From Oreocharis arfaki (lineage: Eukaryota; Chordata; Aves; Passeriformes; Paramythiidae), in contig VZRR01013418.1 in NCBI GenBank assembly GCA_013398015.1, positions 1-64,000 on the forward strand: a stretch of 64,000 bases of DNA, read 5' to 3'. A program made the position numbers and the translations under genes. The notes beneath the pieces were generated by a model, which saw only the letters and a program-made list of their open reading frames with translations, was not told where the DNA came from and ran no database searches. The first letter of the stretch is position 1; each line of letters begins with the position of its first letter. Of this stretch, positions 13,159-26,390 are shown piece after piece.

Positions 13159-13184
13159 CCATGAGTAGGCAGTGGAGCTTTAGG
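13159..13184 (+). other. Candidate 26-nt microexon
   Basis: A strong acceptor (CTCTCTTTTATTGCAG ending at 13158) is followed 26 bases later by a good donor (AGG then GTGAGT at 13185). The segment contains CC-ATG and would read MSRQWSFR. Both splice sites score well by eye, but exons this short are rare and no flanking exon supports it. It could also be a pseudo-exon. Confidence 0.15.
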
Positions 13185-16100
13185 GTGAGTAGGTGTTGGA
13201 GTTATCACTTAAAGGAATGAATTTCGTGCTCAGAGCTATTGAGACTCGTTGCTGCCCTCCTCCTGTTAGGTGGCAGAGAGGGAGTGAGCTCTGTCCTTTC
13301 TCAGAGAAAATTCTTGGAGATTCCCTTATTGGACCTCACATAAGTTGGCCTAGAAGATAGTGATTTGAAGAAAAATGACCCTCTCTGGTAACAATGCCAG
13401 CTAGGTGGGGCAGAGCAGGCTAACTTGGCTCTTTTAATGCATCAGGATAAAAAACATGCTTTTTCATATCTATTGCTACTCACCTGAAGGAGGGGGCGAG
13501 GAGGTGAGGTCCAGTGTGGAAGCAGTCAGCAGAAGTAAAATAAAGCCTTTCATTGGTGTGCCAGTATCTGTCTCCCATGAGGTTTCTGCATGGGTGAATT
13601 TTGTATAAAGGCCAGACCTTCGGTCCAAGGGGAAACAACTCCTATCTCTTGGCACGACACTTAAGCTGAGTGGACAAGAAGATTTTGGTTTCAGCCCTTT
13701 TCCTTAGCTGTGTTACCCTATAAACCTACCTTGGATTCAATTTAGGCCTGGTAGGATTACAGCATTGTGCCTCTGTGCTAAAGACTGTGGCACTTTGCCA
13801 TTTTAATCTGTGCTGTGTGTCTAAGTGATTCTTGCCTACTCATCTGAGCAAATTTTCACTGTATTTCAGCTGGGGAGTAAGAAGGAAACAATAGATGTGG
13901 AAAATGCAAGCTGAACAGAAATTTCAGCTTTTGAATAATCTGCTCCTTCTTTCATCCCTTACTTTCCCATCTCAGCTTTGCAACTTTACTTACTCAAGTG
14001 TAGCAAAACTTACATTTATTCATTCTTTATGTGAACTCCAGCAAAACATTGGAGATTCAGCTCTCAGGAGAGAAAAATCCAGGGCTAGATTTTCATGTTT
14101 TCTGTCAACATCTGAACACAAATCTCTTCTGTCTCTTCAAGGACTGCTTTGTTTATGACATTTTTTATTGTTTTAGATAAGTACTTGGCTTCTGAAGTTG
14201 GCTCTTGTAGTGTTTGCAGCCTCTAAACAGACAAAGGCAGAAGTGCTTTCATTCTTTTGACTACTTGGTCTTTGTATTCTGAATACATTTGTGAGATGGA
14301 GCCTCCAAGAAAGGACCAAAATAGTTACATTGCCTTCAAGCATGAAGAGCCTGCACCTGGGGATGTACTCATTGGGTACTTATATTCTACTTCCCATGCC
14401 TTGCATATTAACAGTTTTCCTCTCTTCTTTCATTTAACTTAAAAAGTATAAAGTTAAGGGTCAAAAACAATCCCAGCAACAAGTGCACTGGTTTTTACTC
14501 TGGAGTGTAAGCATGACAGAAGGAAATCTTAAGGATCTTCTGAAACTTTACCAGCAAAGTTAGATGCAACATTTGAACATAAAAATGCAATTACAGTAAA
14601 TGATTGCTTGACCTTTCGGAAAATGTGTTTACTCTTCTGTTTACTTCTAGGACTGTTACTGTTACCTTGACACCTTCATACTTTTATAAAAGCTTAAACC
14701 AAGGCTTAGATGGCTGTACAAGTATCTAGAGGATGGTTCTCTTTTGCAAGAACTTGTAACTCTCCTTATTTCCATGTAGGGTAAAAGGTAATAATGACTA
14801 ACCACATACCTGCATAAACAGTGAAACTTTATGCCCTTGTTGTTGACTGCATTGTAGCACAGTCACAAGCTGGTGCTAAATAACCAGATTGTGGAAGAAT
14901 TACATCATTCCACTTTCAGAGACGTAGAACCCAAGGAAAGTGATCACAGAACAAATTATAGTAATCTTGAGATAATTCAAAGATCATGTTTTAACTCAGC
15001 AAGCAGTTTCTTTGCGTACATTCACTCTCAGTTTGTTCTTTATACATTTTTCATACAAATTCAAGCACTTCAAAGAACTGATTATTGTACAGAACTTCCA
15101 GGTTTTTTTAATTACAAACTGTTTGATCCTTTTTGTGTTAGGCATAAATTGGGTGATCTGCAGCAATGGAGCTTGGTGTGCATTCCTGGGTGTACTGTGC
15201 GTGAAGAAAAAGGGTGCAGAAGCCAGGAATTCCCACTCTTTCCATGACAAAAGGTGCTAGCATAACCCCAGTGAATATGGGAAAGGTGCTGGTTCAATCA
15301 TCTAAATTCCTGAATTAAAGCTCTCTGTCTGTGGTAATCTTCCAGAGCAAGGTGCTGAGGCAATTAATGGTCACAGACCTGGCTTCAAACCCTGTTGGTC
15401 TTGTGCAGCAAGTTGAACAATACTACCAGAAGATTTTTTCACTTTAGAGGCTTCTATTAGGTTGGGCCAAGAGGCTAAAAAAAAAAATAGCCTGTACATC
15501 TTTTTGCATTTTGTATTCAGGCAAAATATGATGTGATTTATTTCTGATAGCCTTTTTTGATGAAATGATGGGTTATAGATCCTGCTTGAAAACCCATACT
15601 TTCAGCTTGGGCTTTTTAACTTAAAAGAGAGCATACACCTGCTTTAATGGGATTGTAATGTGATGCATTAAGAAAAACAGTTTCACAGGTAATTGAGAAG
15701 TAATTAACGTATGGCTGCTCCAAAAGCTCAAGCAAATAGAAGTTTGCTTAGTGACATATCCGAAAGTAAGCAGGACAACCATCAGTGCTGAGTGAACTTC
15801 TCTGGCATGTGATAGCACATAAAGAGGCAATAAATACAGTTTGTAATGTCTTAGTCCTTTTGATATTGATGCAATTTACTTACAGAGTACTATGTTACGA
15901 TACCTAATATCGAATCTCTCATCAATATGCAGCAGCAAAGTCTGAAAATGACATAATAAAATACAAGCAGCTGTGAGACACCTCGTAAAGATGACACAAA
16001 GTGATGCAAAACAAATAATACTTTAGAGTAGAATTACCCAATTTAGTAGAGCTATTACCAGAAAAACTTTCTCTGCATTGATTATTCACAGCCCAGATAT

Positions 16101-17573
16101 TTCATAGTATAAATTATATTATATAACATAACATGTATTCCAAACCAAAGTCCTTCTTGTACTTCTGGACAGTTGCTTGGAAGATTTTCCTTTAAGCGAT
16201 TGATTTTAAACAAGAAACGAGATAAACCCCTGTTATTAACCACTTGAAAGAATTGCAATGGGGGATAGTCCAAGTTGTTTCAGAGTTCTTCTTTTTCTAT
16301 TCAGATGGGTGAAAGTTTACTAAGATTTTTCCATTATTGCAAAGAAAACCTCCACAAATTCTCCCTGCCCTCTCCCTCAATAAAATTCAAAAAAACCAAA
16401 TAAAAATTATTTTTGACAGAGATAGGAAAGAAAGATTTTAAGCAGAATAGAAATTCAACAATTTGACAATTTTATGTGTGAAAGAGTGTTGAATGAGAGT
16501 CATAAAGCCTTAACTAGAATATAGTAATCTGTATGAGTAGTGGTATTTTAATTAACCAGCAGTCTTGAAATGATTGTCAGTTCTGACAGTATTTATGAAT
16601 AGAGCTCATTCAATTCCATCTTTCCCTGGTTATGCCTCCATAGAACCTTCTTATTCAGTGGAAATTTCGTTTCTGGCAGTGCTGCATTAAGTTGTTGGAA
16701 TTACCTGTTATATAAAGGCATTCTCTGTAAGCATGTTTTCTTGTTTTTATTTTTTAGAAAAGAAAGAAAACACTTTTTGGCATAGTATATCTAGTATTTG
16801 ACTATGCTATGTGACTAGGGCTAAATTTGTAGCATGTTACACTCCAAAGGTTTCATTCAGACTTACGGTAATTGATGGCTGTAGATCTTGCTGGATTGCT
16901 TCTGTGTTGCAGAAGGCTGTTTCTACCTGAAGATAGCTGTAGTTTTTCAGTTTGTTCCACCTGTTTCAGCTTTTGCATATTAAATAAGCCCAGAGGCTAG
17001 GATAAAGGAGGAATTATCAGACCTCATCAGGATGAAGTGCTATTCAGTTTTCTTCATAATGTAGATGTTTTTCGTTAAAAGCTAGGATTCTTCCTACAGT
17101 GTTCCTCTTCTTCAACCATGGAAACAAGGCCATGCATATAAAAAGTGCAGAAGGTACTTAGGCAGCTGAAAATATAGTTCCTCTGTTTATACTTCTAATT
17201 TGGCTTTTGATTTCCTTCACAAGCTAATTTGTACCTTGGCTGGGGAAAATAAAATGGGGATGTTAAAAAGCAACCTAAATTTGAGAAAATAAAAAAACAT
17301 GACGAGCTTGTTTTTCTAAAATCCACATGCATGCATTTCTGATGTTAACAGGGTTCTTTTTAGTCTGCAGGAGTTGAGTCTCACAAAGTAACATTGTGCT
17401 GTGACATAGAAACATTTTCAAAGTGTTACATTCTTATGCAACAGTACATAAAGTGCTTTTGGTGACATTATTTTATAAATATACCTTACTAGCACTTCAT
17501 ACTCAATTTCTCAGAGTATTAAAATGTTACTTTATTCAGCTGATAACACCTGATTTTTTTCAATTTTGTTTAG
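13185..17573. other. Unique sequence, no recognisable gene
   Basis: AT-rich DNA. A TATAAAGG box occurs near 13603-13610 and AATAAAG near 13540, but no matching promoter context was found. Open frames at 14873-15247 (plus) and 14996-15250 (minus) overlap each other and show no domain. On the minus strand, 13484-13540 (reverse complement) has a long pyrimidine tract ending in CAG that would make a strong acceptor, with no clear exon behind it. Confidence 0.6.
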
Positions 17574-17632
17574 CAAAGCTTATAGAAAAGTAACAGAAAA
17601 ATTCTGATACAAGATGAATTGCTGAATATAAG
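17574..17632 (+). other. Candidate non-coding exon (59 nt)
   Basis: The acceptor has a long pyrimidine tract (ATTTTTTTTCAATTTTGTTTAG ends at 17573, preceded by CACCTGA), and the donor is AAG then GTAAGC at 17633. All three forward frames contain stops, so if spliced it would belong to a UTR or a long non-coding RNA. It is about 950 bp upstream of another candidate exon on the same strand. The evidence is splice consensus only. Confidence 0.18.
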
Positions 17633-18578
17633 GTAAGCAAATTCTTCAGCTCCAGCAGCAGCTGCCAAACTGGAGAGCTGTCTCATCCCCTCAATTAGAT
17701 TGAGGCTGTACTGATGCCTTATTACTGCTAATTAAGCATTTTAAAGGTTTCACACAGATTGGAACTTCAGAATTCAAGTGAATGAAAAGATGCATGATTC
17801 AGTGTACCCTAACAATACTGTGGCCAGTAATTAATAACTCCTTACATTATCGATTGATATTAGACAATCTCCTGAAGAGCTGCTGGTCATTGTTTATATA
17901 TGCCTTATTACATCCTTGCAAATTAAATCACAGGCAATGGTAGTAAATGCTGAGTAAATAAATAAAAGAACAACATTACTATTTAGCTGTCTTTTTTGTT
18001 ACATTCCTACCTGAATGTGTCTTGCTTAGCTAGTAAATGGAAAAATCCAGAGGATATTCCTTATTCTTTACACGTTTAAGTAGGTAAAGAAATTAGTTTA
18101 TTTGCAAGTGAAGCAGCTCTGCTAGCACACTCCAAATATTCAACAGCAAATTATTGATTCATCATCCTCTCTATTAAAAAAAACCCAACACAAATAAAAA
18201 TTCGTGTCAGATTCTCTGTAACACAACTTCTGGGAAAGAAACCCTCTCTGTATTGCATTGAAGCTGTTATTTGATTGCACAGCATGTCAGCTCACAGTGT
18301 TCTCTTGCAGCCTCATGTATGTGTTTAACAGGATATATTGAAATAAGCTCAGTGTGTTTCTCGAAGAAGATGATGAAGCACTGAAAGCAGACCTCTACCA
18401 TCTTTGCCAAGACAAAGAGAAGGAGCTAGCTTAGAATGACTCCTCTCATCCCTTCCGGAAGTTACACCAGGGGTGTAAAGGTCTTATAATCAATAGTGGA
18501 AGAGCAAGGGGGTTTCAGATGTTCATGGAGTAGCTAGATCTCTGTCCACAGTGCTGAGCATGACCCTTTCTTCTACAG

Positions 18579-18635
18579 GCACTGGCAAAGCCATCCTCAC
18601 TGTGTCCAGCACCTGGGACAGGCAGCAGAGCAGCG
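18579..18635 (+). other. Candidate exon, 57 nt, open in all frames
   Basis: The acceptor is CCCTTTCTTCTACAG, ending at 18578. The donor is CG then GTGAGT at 18636. The 57-bp length is a multiple of three and no forward frame contains a stop. Depending on phase it would read TGKAILTVSSTWDRQQSS, ALAKPSSLCPAPGTGSRAA or HWQSHPHCVQHLGQAAEQ. The segment is GC-richer than its surroundings. None of the peptides is recognised. It could be a cassette exon, a non-coding RNA exon or chance. Confidence 0.22.
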
Positions 18636-21100
18636 GTGAGTCTCCTCTACAACTCATGCCCTTAAGTGTGGGGCCTTAAGTGAGGGCCATTTTACCTTTG
18701 CAGTGGGCCCTTGTCCTAGCCTGCATCGCTGTTCATTCACTTGCATGTAAAGCCGCGGTGGGAAACCATGGGAAGATTTAGATCACAGCTTACAGTCAGT
18801 CATAGTTTGGTGACACTGACTTGTGAATTCAGGTATCTTAAAAACACTTTGCTGGGTGATGCTACAAATATTCTGTATAAGAGTGCATGCTCTTAACTGC
18901 TTTAATGCATGTTGGGTATATGTCAAATCATGGTATATAATTAAATAAAAAATTGTTTAGAGCAGAAATTAGGTCAGTGTCTTTGATGTACTCCTATCAC
19001 TACGAATTAACAGCCTCTGGTTTGTGAATGTACTGAAGCAGCCCTTTCAATTGAGTAGTATACTATGCTTGGTTTAATAATATTTGCAATCGGTATGGTT
19101 TTCTGTCAGCCTCTAATGTGGAGCTCAGTGTGCCGAGTTATCTTTTGCCTAGCAATCTGATCCTCTTATTTATTAATGTCAGATTTCATGTTTTTGCATT
19201 GTCATACTCTGCTGCTCAACAATAGTTAGTAATAGGAGAATTTCGCTATTAGATTTCTCCTGGCCAAGCAGAAGCAGTGCTTGGGGAATGGCGAATGCCT
19301 TTATATACATCTCACCTGAAAGCAAGTGGCAGCCGTTCTGTAATCTGATTGAATTCAACACTGGTGGATCCAGTGGGGGCTGCTGTTTGCAGTGACTACA
19401 GATATATTCTGTATATATTCCTTGTGCTTTTCTACTCCCCTGGATACTGAACTGGGATATTAATAAGTAATCTCTGGGCAATTGCCAGATAGGATATAGT
19501 TTGTTTCCTGGAGATCAATATCCTAGGATGGAAGGACCGTGCTAGTGGTTCAGCACTTCTGCATGAACACAATTAATTACATAGCTGAGCCCTGTGTTTA
19601 GACACTTTCATCTTTGATCTGTCTAACAGCCTCTCTGCTAGGGATTATCCTCCATCCTTACTGACTAATTTGAAAACAGACTTTATCTGTGTCCTTTGAG
19701 ATAAAGATGAGAGACAGAACTGTCTATCAGTGCTCTGAGTTTTGTAGTGTTAAAAAAAAAAAGCCTTTACAACGTAAACTCCATTATGAGGGATACAAAG
19801 GAAGTCCCCACCGCAAGTATTCTAATCAAAGAGAAGTCTCCTGGTGCTACTGAGGACAGAAATCGTGATGAGTTCTGTTCTGCTCTAAATTACTAATTGA
19901 CTTTTTTCTAAAGAACACCTACTAGGAATCTTGAAGTTTTATGGCAAATGCTAAACAGCAGCTGTTTTCTAATTGTGCCTCCCATTCTCCAGTCCTCACA
20001 AATATCTCTTTAGATTAATAAGCTGGAGATGCTTTTGGTTAAAAGCAATGCTGATCAGAGGCAACTCTGTTAATGTAAGCGGATAAGTCTCAAGCTCAGA
20101 AAAGCCATGAAAATTATGGATGACTTTTAATAAATCTCTCTTTAAGGTTCCTTTATACATTAGTATTTTCATAGCTTGTTTTATGGCATGAGAAGCTGAC
20201 ATGCTGCTGTGAGCATTCCCTGAGGAATATCTGCCAATCAGGACACAGCAAAAGAAGTAATTACAGCACTAATATTGAGTTTTATGTCATTAAGTCACTA
20301 TTTGGACCTAGGCATAATTTACATTTAAAAATATGATCATCATTAGCAAATCATCATTGATGATCATCTTGATAAGTAAGAAAATTACTGGTAACAAGAC
20401 ATTCTTCTGGACAGAGTTTGGACCTTTGTGCCAAACTCTCAGGTTGATGAGTGCTGTGTATACACGTACACACTTTGCCTACATTTTTATTTTCTTGTAT
20501 TTTACTTAACCAATTCATTGACTTGTGTGGACCAGTGTAGGAGTGTATATATATTTCTTACCCCAAAGCACGCATTTTATATATAATTGATACCAAAAAT
20601 TTTTATTATTGTAGGATAAATGTATGGTGTAATTATTTGCTATTAATACTGGTTAAGTGTTTGAAAAACATAAAGACAGTAAAGAAGTCAAAATGGTGGT
20701 GGGAGAAATACTTAAAAACAGAAGATAGGAAAGAAGAAATAGGTTACAATTTTGCAGATGTTCTCTCTGAATAATTTATTTTACACTTTAAATAGGTGGC
20801 CTGATTTTCAGCTCTGTCAAGCAGATTTAGGTACTTGATATAGTTTAGAAATGTAATTAAAAATTTCATTAATATTTTTGTATAGGTCAAAAGAATTTTT
20901 TTTGGTAGACAAAAGTGGTGTCAGGGACAAGTACTCCTAAATATTACATTTGAATCAATGTAGGATTTTGAGCCAAATTAATCAGATGTCACGTTCTATA
21001 TCAGGTTTGCTCCACAAATGTGCTATATCAAAAAGCTGGGTTTAGGTTTTGAAGTGCAAAAGCGGAACATTTAACCCAAGAAAATCTTGATGTCATTGGT
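18636..21100. other. AT-rich unique sequence, nothing recognised
   Basis: Unique sequence with scattered short open frames and a small palindrome at about 20333-20366. No repeat family or gene recognised. Confidence 0.65.
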
Positions 21101-21480
21101 TATGCATGGGCAAAACCTATAGTTGCCTGAGATGACTGGTTCCAGCAGTGACTGGCAGATGGGAACACTGGAGAGCCTGAACTGCACTGTCTTCATGGAC
21201 AGCCTGAATCCGCTGTGCCCGCGAGCCTGTTCTGCACTCGCCTTGGACAGCAACAGGAGCGTTTGTTAAGGAGACTGTTCTGTGTCCTCTCAGTGGTCTG
21301 TCCTGTGCTTTGGCAGACAGGATCGAGTGGTTGGCATGCCGGGTAGATGGATAAGCTCCGCAGGGCACTCCCTGTGGTGCATCAGCTACTGAATCACCCT
21401 GGACCTACACAGTGAGGAATGCTTCAGGAAGTAAGCTGCACAGGCAGCTGGCCTGTTAGCTTTGGGACTGCTCTGGCATT
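21101..21480. other. GC-richer patch of unknown nature
   Basis: This stretch is GC-richer than its flanks and has several CpGs (around 21208-21250 and 21325-21360). Overlapping minus-strand frames of 60 and 83 codons reflect base composition rather than a known protein. It could be a non-coding exon, a decayed retrocopy or simply a compositional patch. Confidence 0.3.
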
Positions 21481-23477
21481 GTCATCCAATTATAACTGCA
21501 AACCATCTCTGTTGAACCATGTCTGATTGGAGGCTCAGGGAACCCAGTGTGATAAATTGCTGCTAGGTTAAAGGTCTGGCATCTCTGACATTTATCCACC
21601 TTGGTGTGAACGACTATAAAAATCTCAAGGTAACGAGAGTTCTGGGTTCAAAGGGGACTGCCTGCATGAACAAGGCATACAGAGCCTGCCTCTGTGTGAA
21701 CTTCTGAGCAAGGAGGCATTTTATATTGCCTTTTCCATCATCTAATTTTCTTACCTTGGGAACTCAGTTGTGAACTGACCCCAGTCCATCATGCTATACA
21801 TAAATTACTAACAGAACTTTGAAGTTCTTCACACATTAAAGAGGAGGTTCAGAGGTATATCCTGAAGGGCTTCTGGAGAGTGATGTTTTGAAAATTAAAG
21901 GAAAAAGCAGGCAAGAGATCCAATATCCAAGTGAGTCTTGTATCAAGGAGAACAATATTAACAGTGCTTCAGAATATCAGTCATGTCAAAATGTGCTAAT
22001 AGGCAAATCAACCTCCTTGCACAGTTATATGTAAAGATATATATTTATTTGTAGTCACATATGTGCACTTTTTCATGTATGTAGACAAGTATATAGACAA
22101 AACCTGTTCTTTTTTTGTTATGGGAACATTAATATTTGAACCTTTTCTAGCTTGTAAGTATATGGAATTTGCTAAGCAGCTGATTTTCCTGTGTAGGTAA
22201 TGGCTTTCATTTATGCCATCCTGACAGTGATTCCCCCATCACATTTTGCATAAACAAGTCATCACACATTTTGTAACAATTTTTAAACATAAATTATTTA
22301 AATTATTAAAAAATACACAGAGAATGCTTATTGGTTAGGTGGGTGACTCCCGTAACTTATAAATAAGTTAATAACAGAAATAAATAATTCAGGTACCTTT
22401 ATTTTTGAATCTGATACTATTAAATCCTTTAATATTCATAGCAAATATATTTTAAAGATTGTTGGCATTTCTTGAACATATGCAGGATTGAATATTGCAG
22501 TGCCTATTTCCATAGTTTGCAAACTACTTGCATGCAGAAGACCCCCAAATAAACAAAATCATTTTACAACAATTGAGGCCTTGTTTCAGTGATGTACTTG
22601 AGCCACATTTGGGCTCATTCTGAATACCATCCAGCTCATTAAAGGCTCAGCACAAGCTTAGGAGCTGCTGAATTCAGTGAGACTTAGTATGAACTCAAGT
22701 GCCTTCTTGAATAAAAGCCTAAATTCTTGCTAAGCTTCTACAGACTGTAAAAATCCTCCCTGAAGGCAAATGTTACGCTGCAGACAGAACATGCTGCAAG
22801 TGTTACTGCAGACTTTCTCATCTTTGCTGGAAGCTGCTTGAAACTGCTGTGAAAAGCTCCTGCTTTCAGGGAGCTTCAAGGAGGAGGGGATTGTGTGGAG
22901 TCACTATCAGGTTTCCCTCTTCCCAGCTTTTTCCCATATGTAAAGCCCTGTGTTCTTGGAGAGAGAGAAGCCATCAGATGTCAGCAGATCTGACAGAGAA
23001 CTTGCTGCTCTACGTTTATGCAGACCAGAACGAACAAGCTCTCTCTCCTGCTTGCACAGTTCTGGGTGTGCTTAATCAAGTAGAAAGAAGTTCAGGACAT
23101 GTCATGCTTCAATGATAGTTACTATGCTTTTGCTGTGTCCTTCAAGCTGAGGGATCCAAGCTGGATCTTCACTACAAATGGGAATTTAATTTGGTTTGAT
23201 TAAAAACTTAGCTGTTGACGTTTTGTCAGTGCATGCTAGTTTTTCAGCCTGAATCTTTCCTACCTTTTCTTAACGTCCATATGCTATGTGAGGTTTTTAT
23301 CTTTCCTTTTTTCTTTTGTGCTTATCTCAGCTTTTTCCTAATTTTCTCTTTTTGTACTTACCGTCTCTTCTAGGTACTCCTTTATACTCCTCTGTTTCCA
23401 ACACTGTAAGAAACTGCAAAATTTAAGACAGAATGTAAATACATCAAGTGTATTTAAAAGTTAATAAAAAGCAACAT
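21481..23477. other. Unique sequence, nothing recognised
   Basis: AT-rich sequence with one Cys/Ser-rich open frame at 22849-23115 (plus, 88 codons) that shows no domain. No repeats recognised. Confidence 0.65.
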
Positions 23478-23577
23478 CTCCCCACCCCCGAAAACAAACC
23501 TCTTGCCACCTTCTCCAAGAAACCCCAAACCCAACAACCCAAACCCACTTTCCTGTATTGTGCCCCTCCCCACCCTA
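23478..23577 (-). other. G-quadruplex-prone tract on the minus strand
   Basis: The plus strand is C-rich. At 23523-23546 it reads CCCC-AAA-CCC-AACAA-CCC-AAA-CCC, giving four G-runs of at least three with loops of 3, 5 and 3 bases on the minus strand, which fits the standard G-quadruplex pattern. Further C-runs flank it at 23480-23489 and 23562-23575 (CCCCTCCCCACCC). Folding is predicted from the motif only. Confidence 0.75.
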
Positions 23578-24404
23578 ATTTTTTTTTCTCCAGTGATTTG
23601 TTTTCCAACCCCACTATATTTAACACAATATTGGGCTGAATGTGGTTCTTATTTTGAAACAGAAGAAAATACAGATTCAGCTTTCATTAAAATTAGAGAG
23701 GTTGGACTCATTTTCCTCAAAACCCAATGGTGGACTTAGAAAGTCAAAGAAATGCAATAACAACTGGTTTGTGTCCATCTCCTCAGACTTTCATGCAGTC
23801 TAAATAAGCAAATTATCTATCCACTGATGCCTTGGCACATATTGGCACACAGATAATTAGGAAGTTATTTTTCAAGAGAAGGTCACTTTGTTTGATAGAG
23901 CCTGAATATGCCAGACGTTGGGACTGCCAGTGATCTGGTGGCTGAGAGGATTCATCATTATTATGAATTCAACAGTAAATCTGATGAGATGTTAGGACAA
24001 TAAGGGTGATGATCTGCTGCTTCACAAATGTGCTGAGGAACCATTATGGAGAAGTGAATGTAAACTTGAACTGTATTTGTAAATCATAGAGGAATTTCCC
24101 ATGCAGAATTATCCATTACATAATACATCGCTCATAACTGCTTAGTACTTTTAGACTGTGGGTACTCCAACTGAACTACTTTTACACATTGTTTGGGGAT
24201 ATTTATTATTTATTTTACTTACCTGGCTTTTTACCTGAAATTGCTTAACATGCATTAGAGAAAAACGTCATGAAGGTTCAAAGGCACAGTAAGTTTTCCA
24301 TGGTAGTTTCCTACCTGACTGTCTTTTCTTTTAGAGACCATATTACAAAGAAGAATGAAAGACACACAAATAAAAGTTAGTAGAAATATAACTAATATAC
24401 TAAG

Positions 24405-24420
24405 TAAATAAATAAATAAA
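24405..24420. repeat. (AAAT)n microsatellite, short
   Basis: About four tandem AAAT units. Confidence 0.8.
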
Positions 24421-24899
24421 ATGTCTCAAATTTAAATTGGAATCTTCCATATATAATTCTGTTGTGGAATGTTTAAAACATGTTAAGTTAACTCCTGTCT
24501 TGTTTCAGAGTATTATTAAAATAGTCTAGATTTGATTTCCATAGAAAGAAAAATTTACTTGTAATATCAGTGCAAAATATAACAGCTTCTCCAAAAAAAG
24601 AAGAAAAGAAAGTGTAATAAAACGGTAAGAATAAATTTACTTCTTAATTACAGAGTGAAGCAAAAAAAGGAGTATTTAGCCATAGGTCATCAACAGTGAT
24701 TTGATGTACTCTTGGAAAAGTCCTTTTGTTAGCTGAATTGCTCATTGGCATTCATTTTGAGTGTGTTTTCTGAATTTAAAATTATTTTTGAATAAAGTAA
24801 AGGACTCTAGGGGCTCTACCGATCTTCTGGATAGTTCAAGGAGCAGTGATGATCTATGCATGGTTTATGCATGGTGCTGATTTATTTGCTGGCTTGTTA

Positions 24900-24918
24900 C
24901 TATCTTATCTTATCTTAT
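24900..24918. repeat. (TATCT)n short tandem repeat
   Basis: Nearly four TATCT units in a row. Confidence 0.8.
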
Positions 24919-26390
24919 GCTTTTCTTAGCTTAGTCGTAGCTTATGAAAGGCAAATTCTGTAATATGTCAGTAATATTAATCCCCAGTTAAAAATTTCGC
25001 CCATGTGGTGTCAAATAACTCTTGAGGTGTTGTGGTGGTCCTCCTTCTGCTATGAGAAACAATATATGCCATTGAAACAATCTGTTAAAACGTCCTTCTC
25101 TTTTTTTAGAGAAGTTTGGTAAGAAAGTTTCCTACTCAAGGGACGACTGAAATAACAAAGTGTCCTATATCCAAGGTGCAGGAAACCATAACCCTTCTGT
25201 AATTAGTTTGGGCATTTAAAAAAAATCTTCTGACTGGCATGTTTAAAGCATAGACAGTGTTTAAATTTTATTTGTAGAGTAAAAAAGTACTTTCCTAGCC
25301 TATGACACTGAACTCTACATTAAAGTACAGGAGATAACCGTTAGGAATTACTTAAGAAATAAAAATATAACCTACACATTTGAAAGCTTATGTCAAAGAC
25401 ATGTCCCTTGTTCCTGACCCGTGCTTTTGTAGCTTAATCTGTCTTTCAAATACTACATAGAGTATTGCCATTGAACTCATGAATGAAAACTGTTATTCTA
25501 GTAGATATGGTAACTTTTCCTCAACCTTAGGCTTTTTGAATGGTGTTTATAATTTTGTTCATCACACCTGCCTAGTTTTCACCTCATAATACGTGGTGGT
25601 ACTTCTGTTGGTTAATGGTTCATTTCAAAAATGACAACCTTTAGAGATACTGTGAAGAAAGTAATTTTCTGTAGTCTTCCTCAGATAACCTATGTTAGGA
25701 AATATTTTCTTCCAGTACTGCAGTTTGCACAGATTATGGCTTTATTTATCTAGTTACAACCTTGCAAAAAAATTTTCCTTTTGATTAGGATGACAGATTC
25801 CTGTAGATCCATCTTCATTTTGTTCATTATAGCAAATGCAAACTGCAGCTTCTGACTCAGAATAGTTGTGGCCATGATAACGCTTGTTCTGTTTTCTGTA
25901 ATAGCTCTTTATAAAGTAATTGAATATATGATGAAGAACTGTTAGATTTTTAGAAAGTCCTTGATAAAGAGGAGAGATTATATTTGAAACTTTCTTTGTG
26001 AAAGTTCTCCTGCTTCTCACTTGTGCTTTTACATGCCTTTCAGAAATGCATTCAATGAGTCAGTCAAAGCTCTAGAAATATGCAGCAGATGTATCCATTG
26101 TTGGTGAAAGTGGAGATGGGTATTAGCAGAGTTATAGCAAAACTGTGAATATTTCATTTTTTCTTTAACTGTGCCTGCTGGTAGGATTTGGATGAAGAAG
26201 GATGTCTGGGACATCACCCAACATGAACAATAAGTCACAGATTTGGTTAGAGTGATGGGTGAGACAAAGCTACTGGCACAAGAATATGGATAAAATACAC
26301 TTCTTCACACCGGTTGTAGAAAGACACTCACTGCCCACATCACTCGGCAGTAGCCATAGCATGTAGAGGGTTATCTGAGCTGGGGAAATC

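Larger units (their letters stand above)
23578..26390. other. AT-rich unique sequence, nothing recognised
   Basis: Unique DNA with two simple repeats listed separately (24405-24420 and 24900-24918). A minus-strand CAG/GTAAGT donor consensus sits at 24223/24222 without a convincing exon behind it. Confidence 0.65.

Noticed and set aside
13600..13612. TATAAAGG with upstream AATAAAG, considered as an LTR
   Set aside because: The order and spacing do not match an LTR and no CCAAT cluster or terminal repeats were found.
15012..15260. Three overlapping frames on both strands
   Set aside because: Mutually overlapping with no motif, so composition-driven chance.
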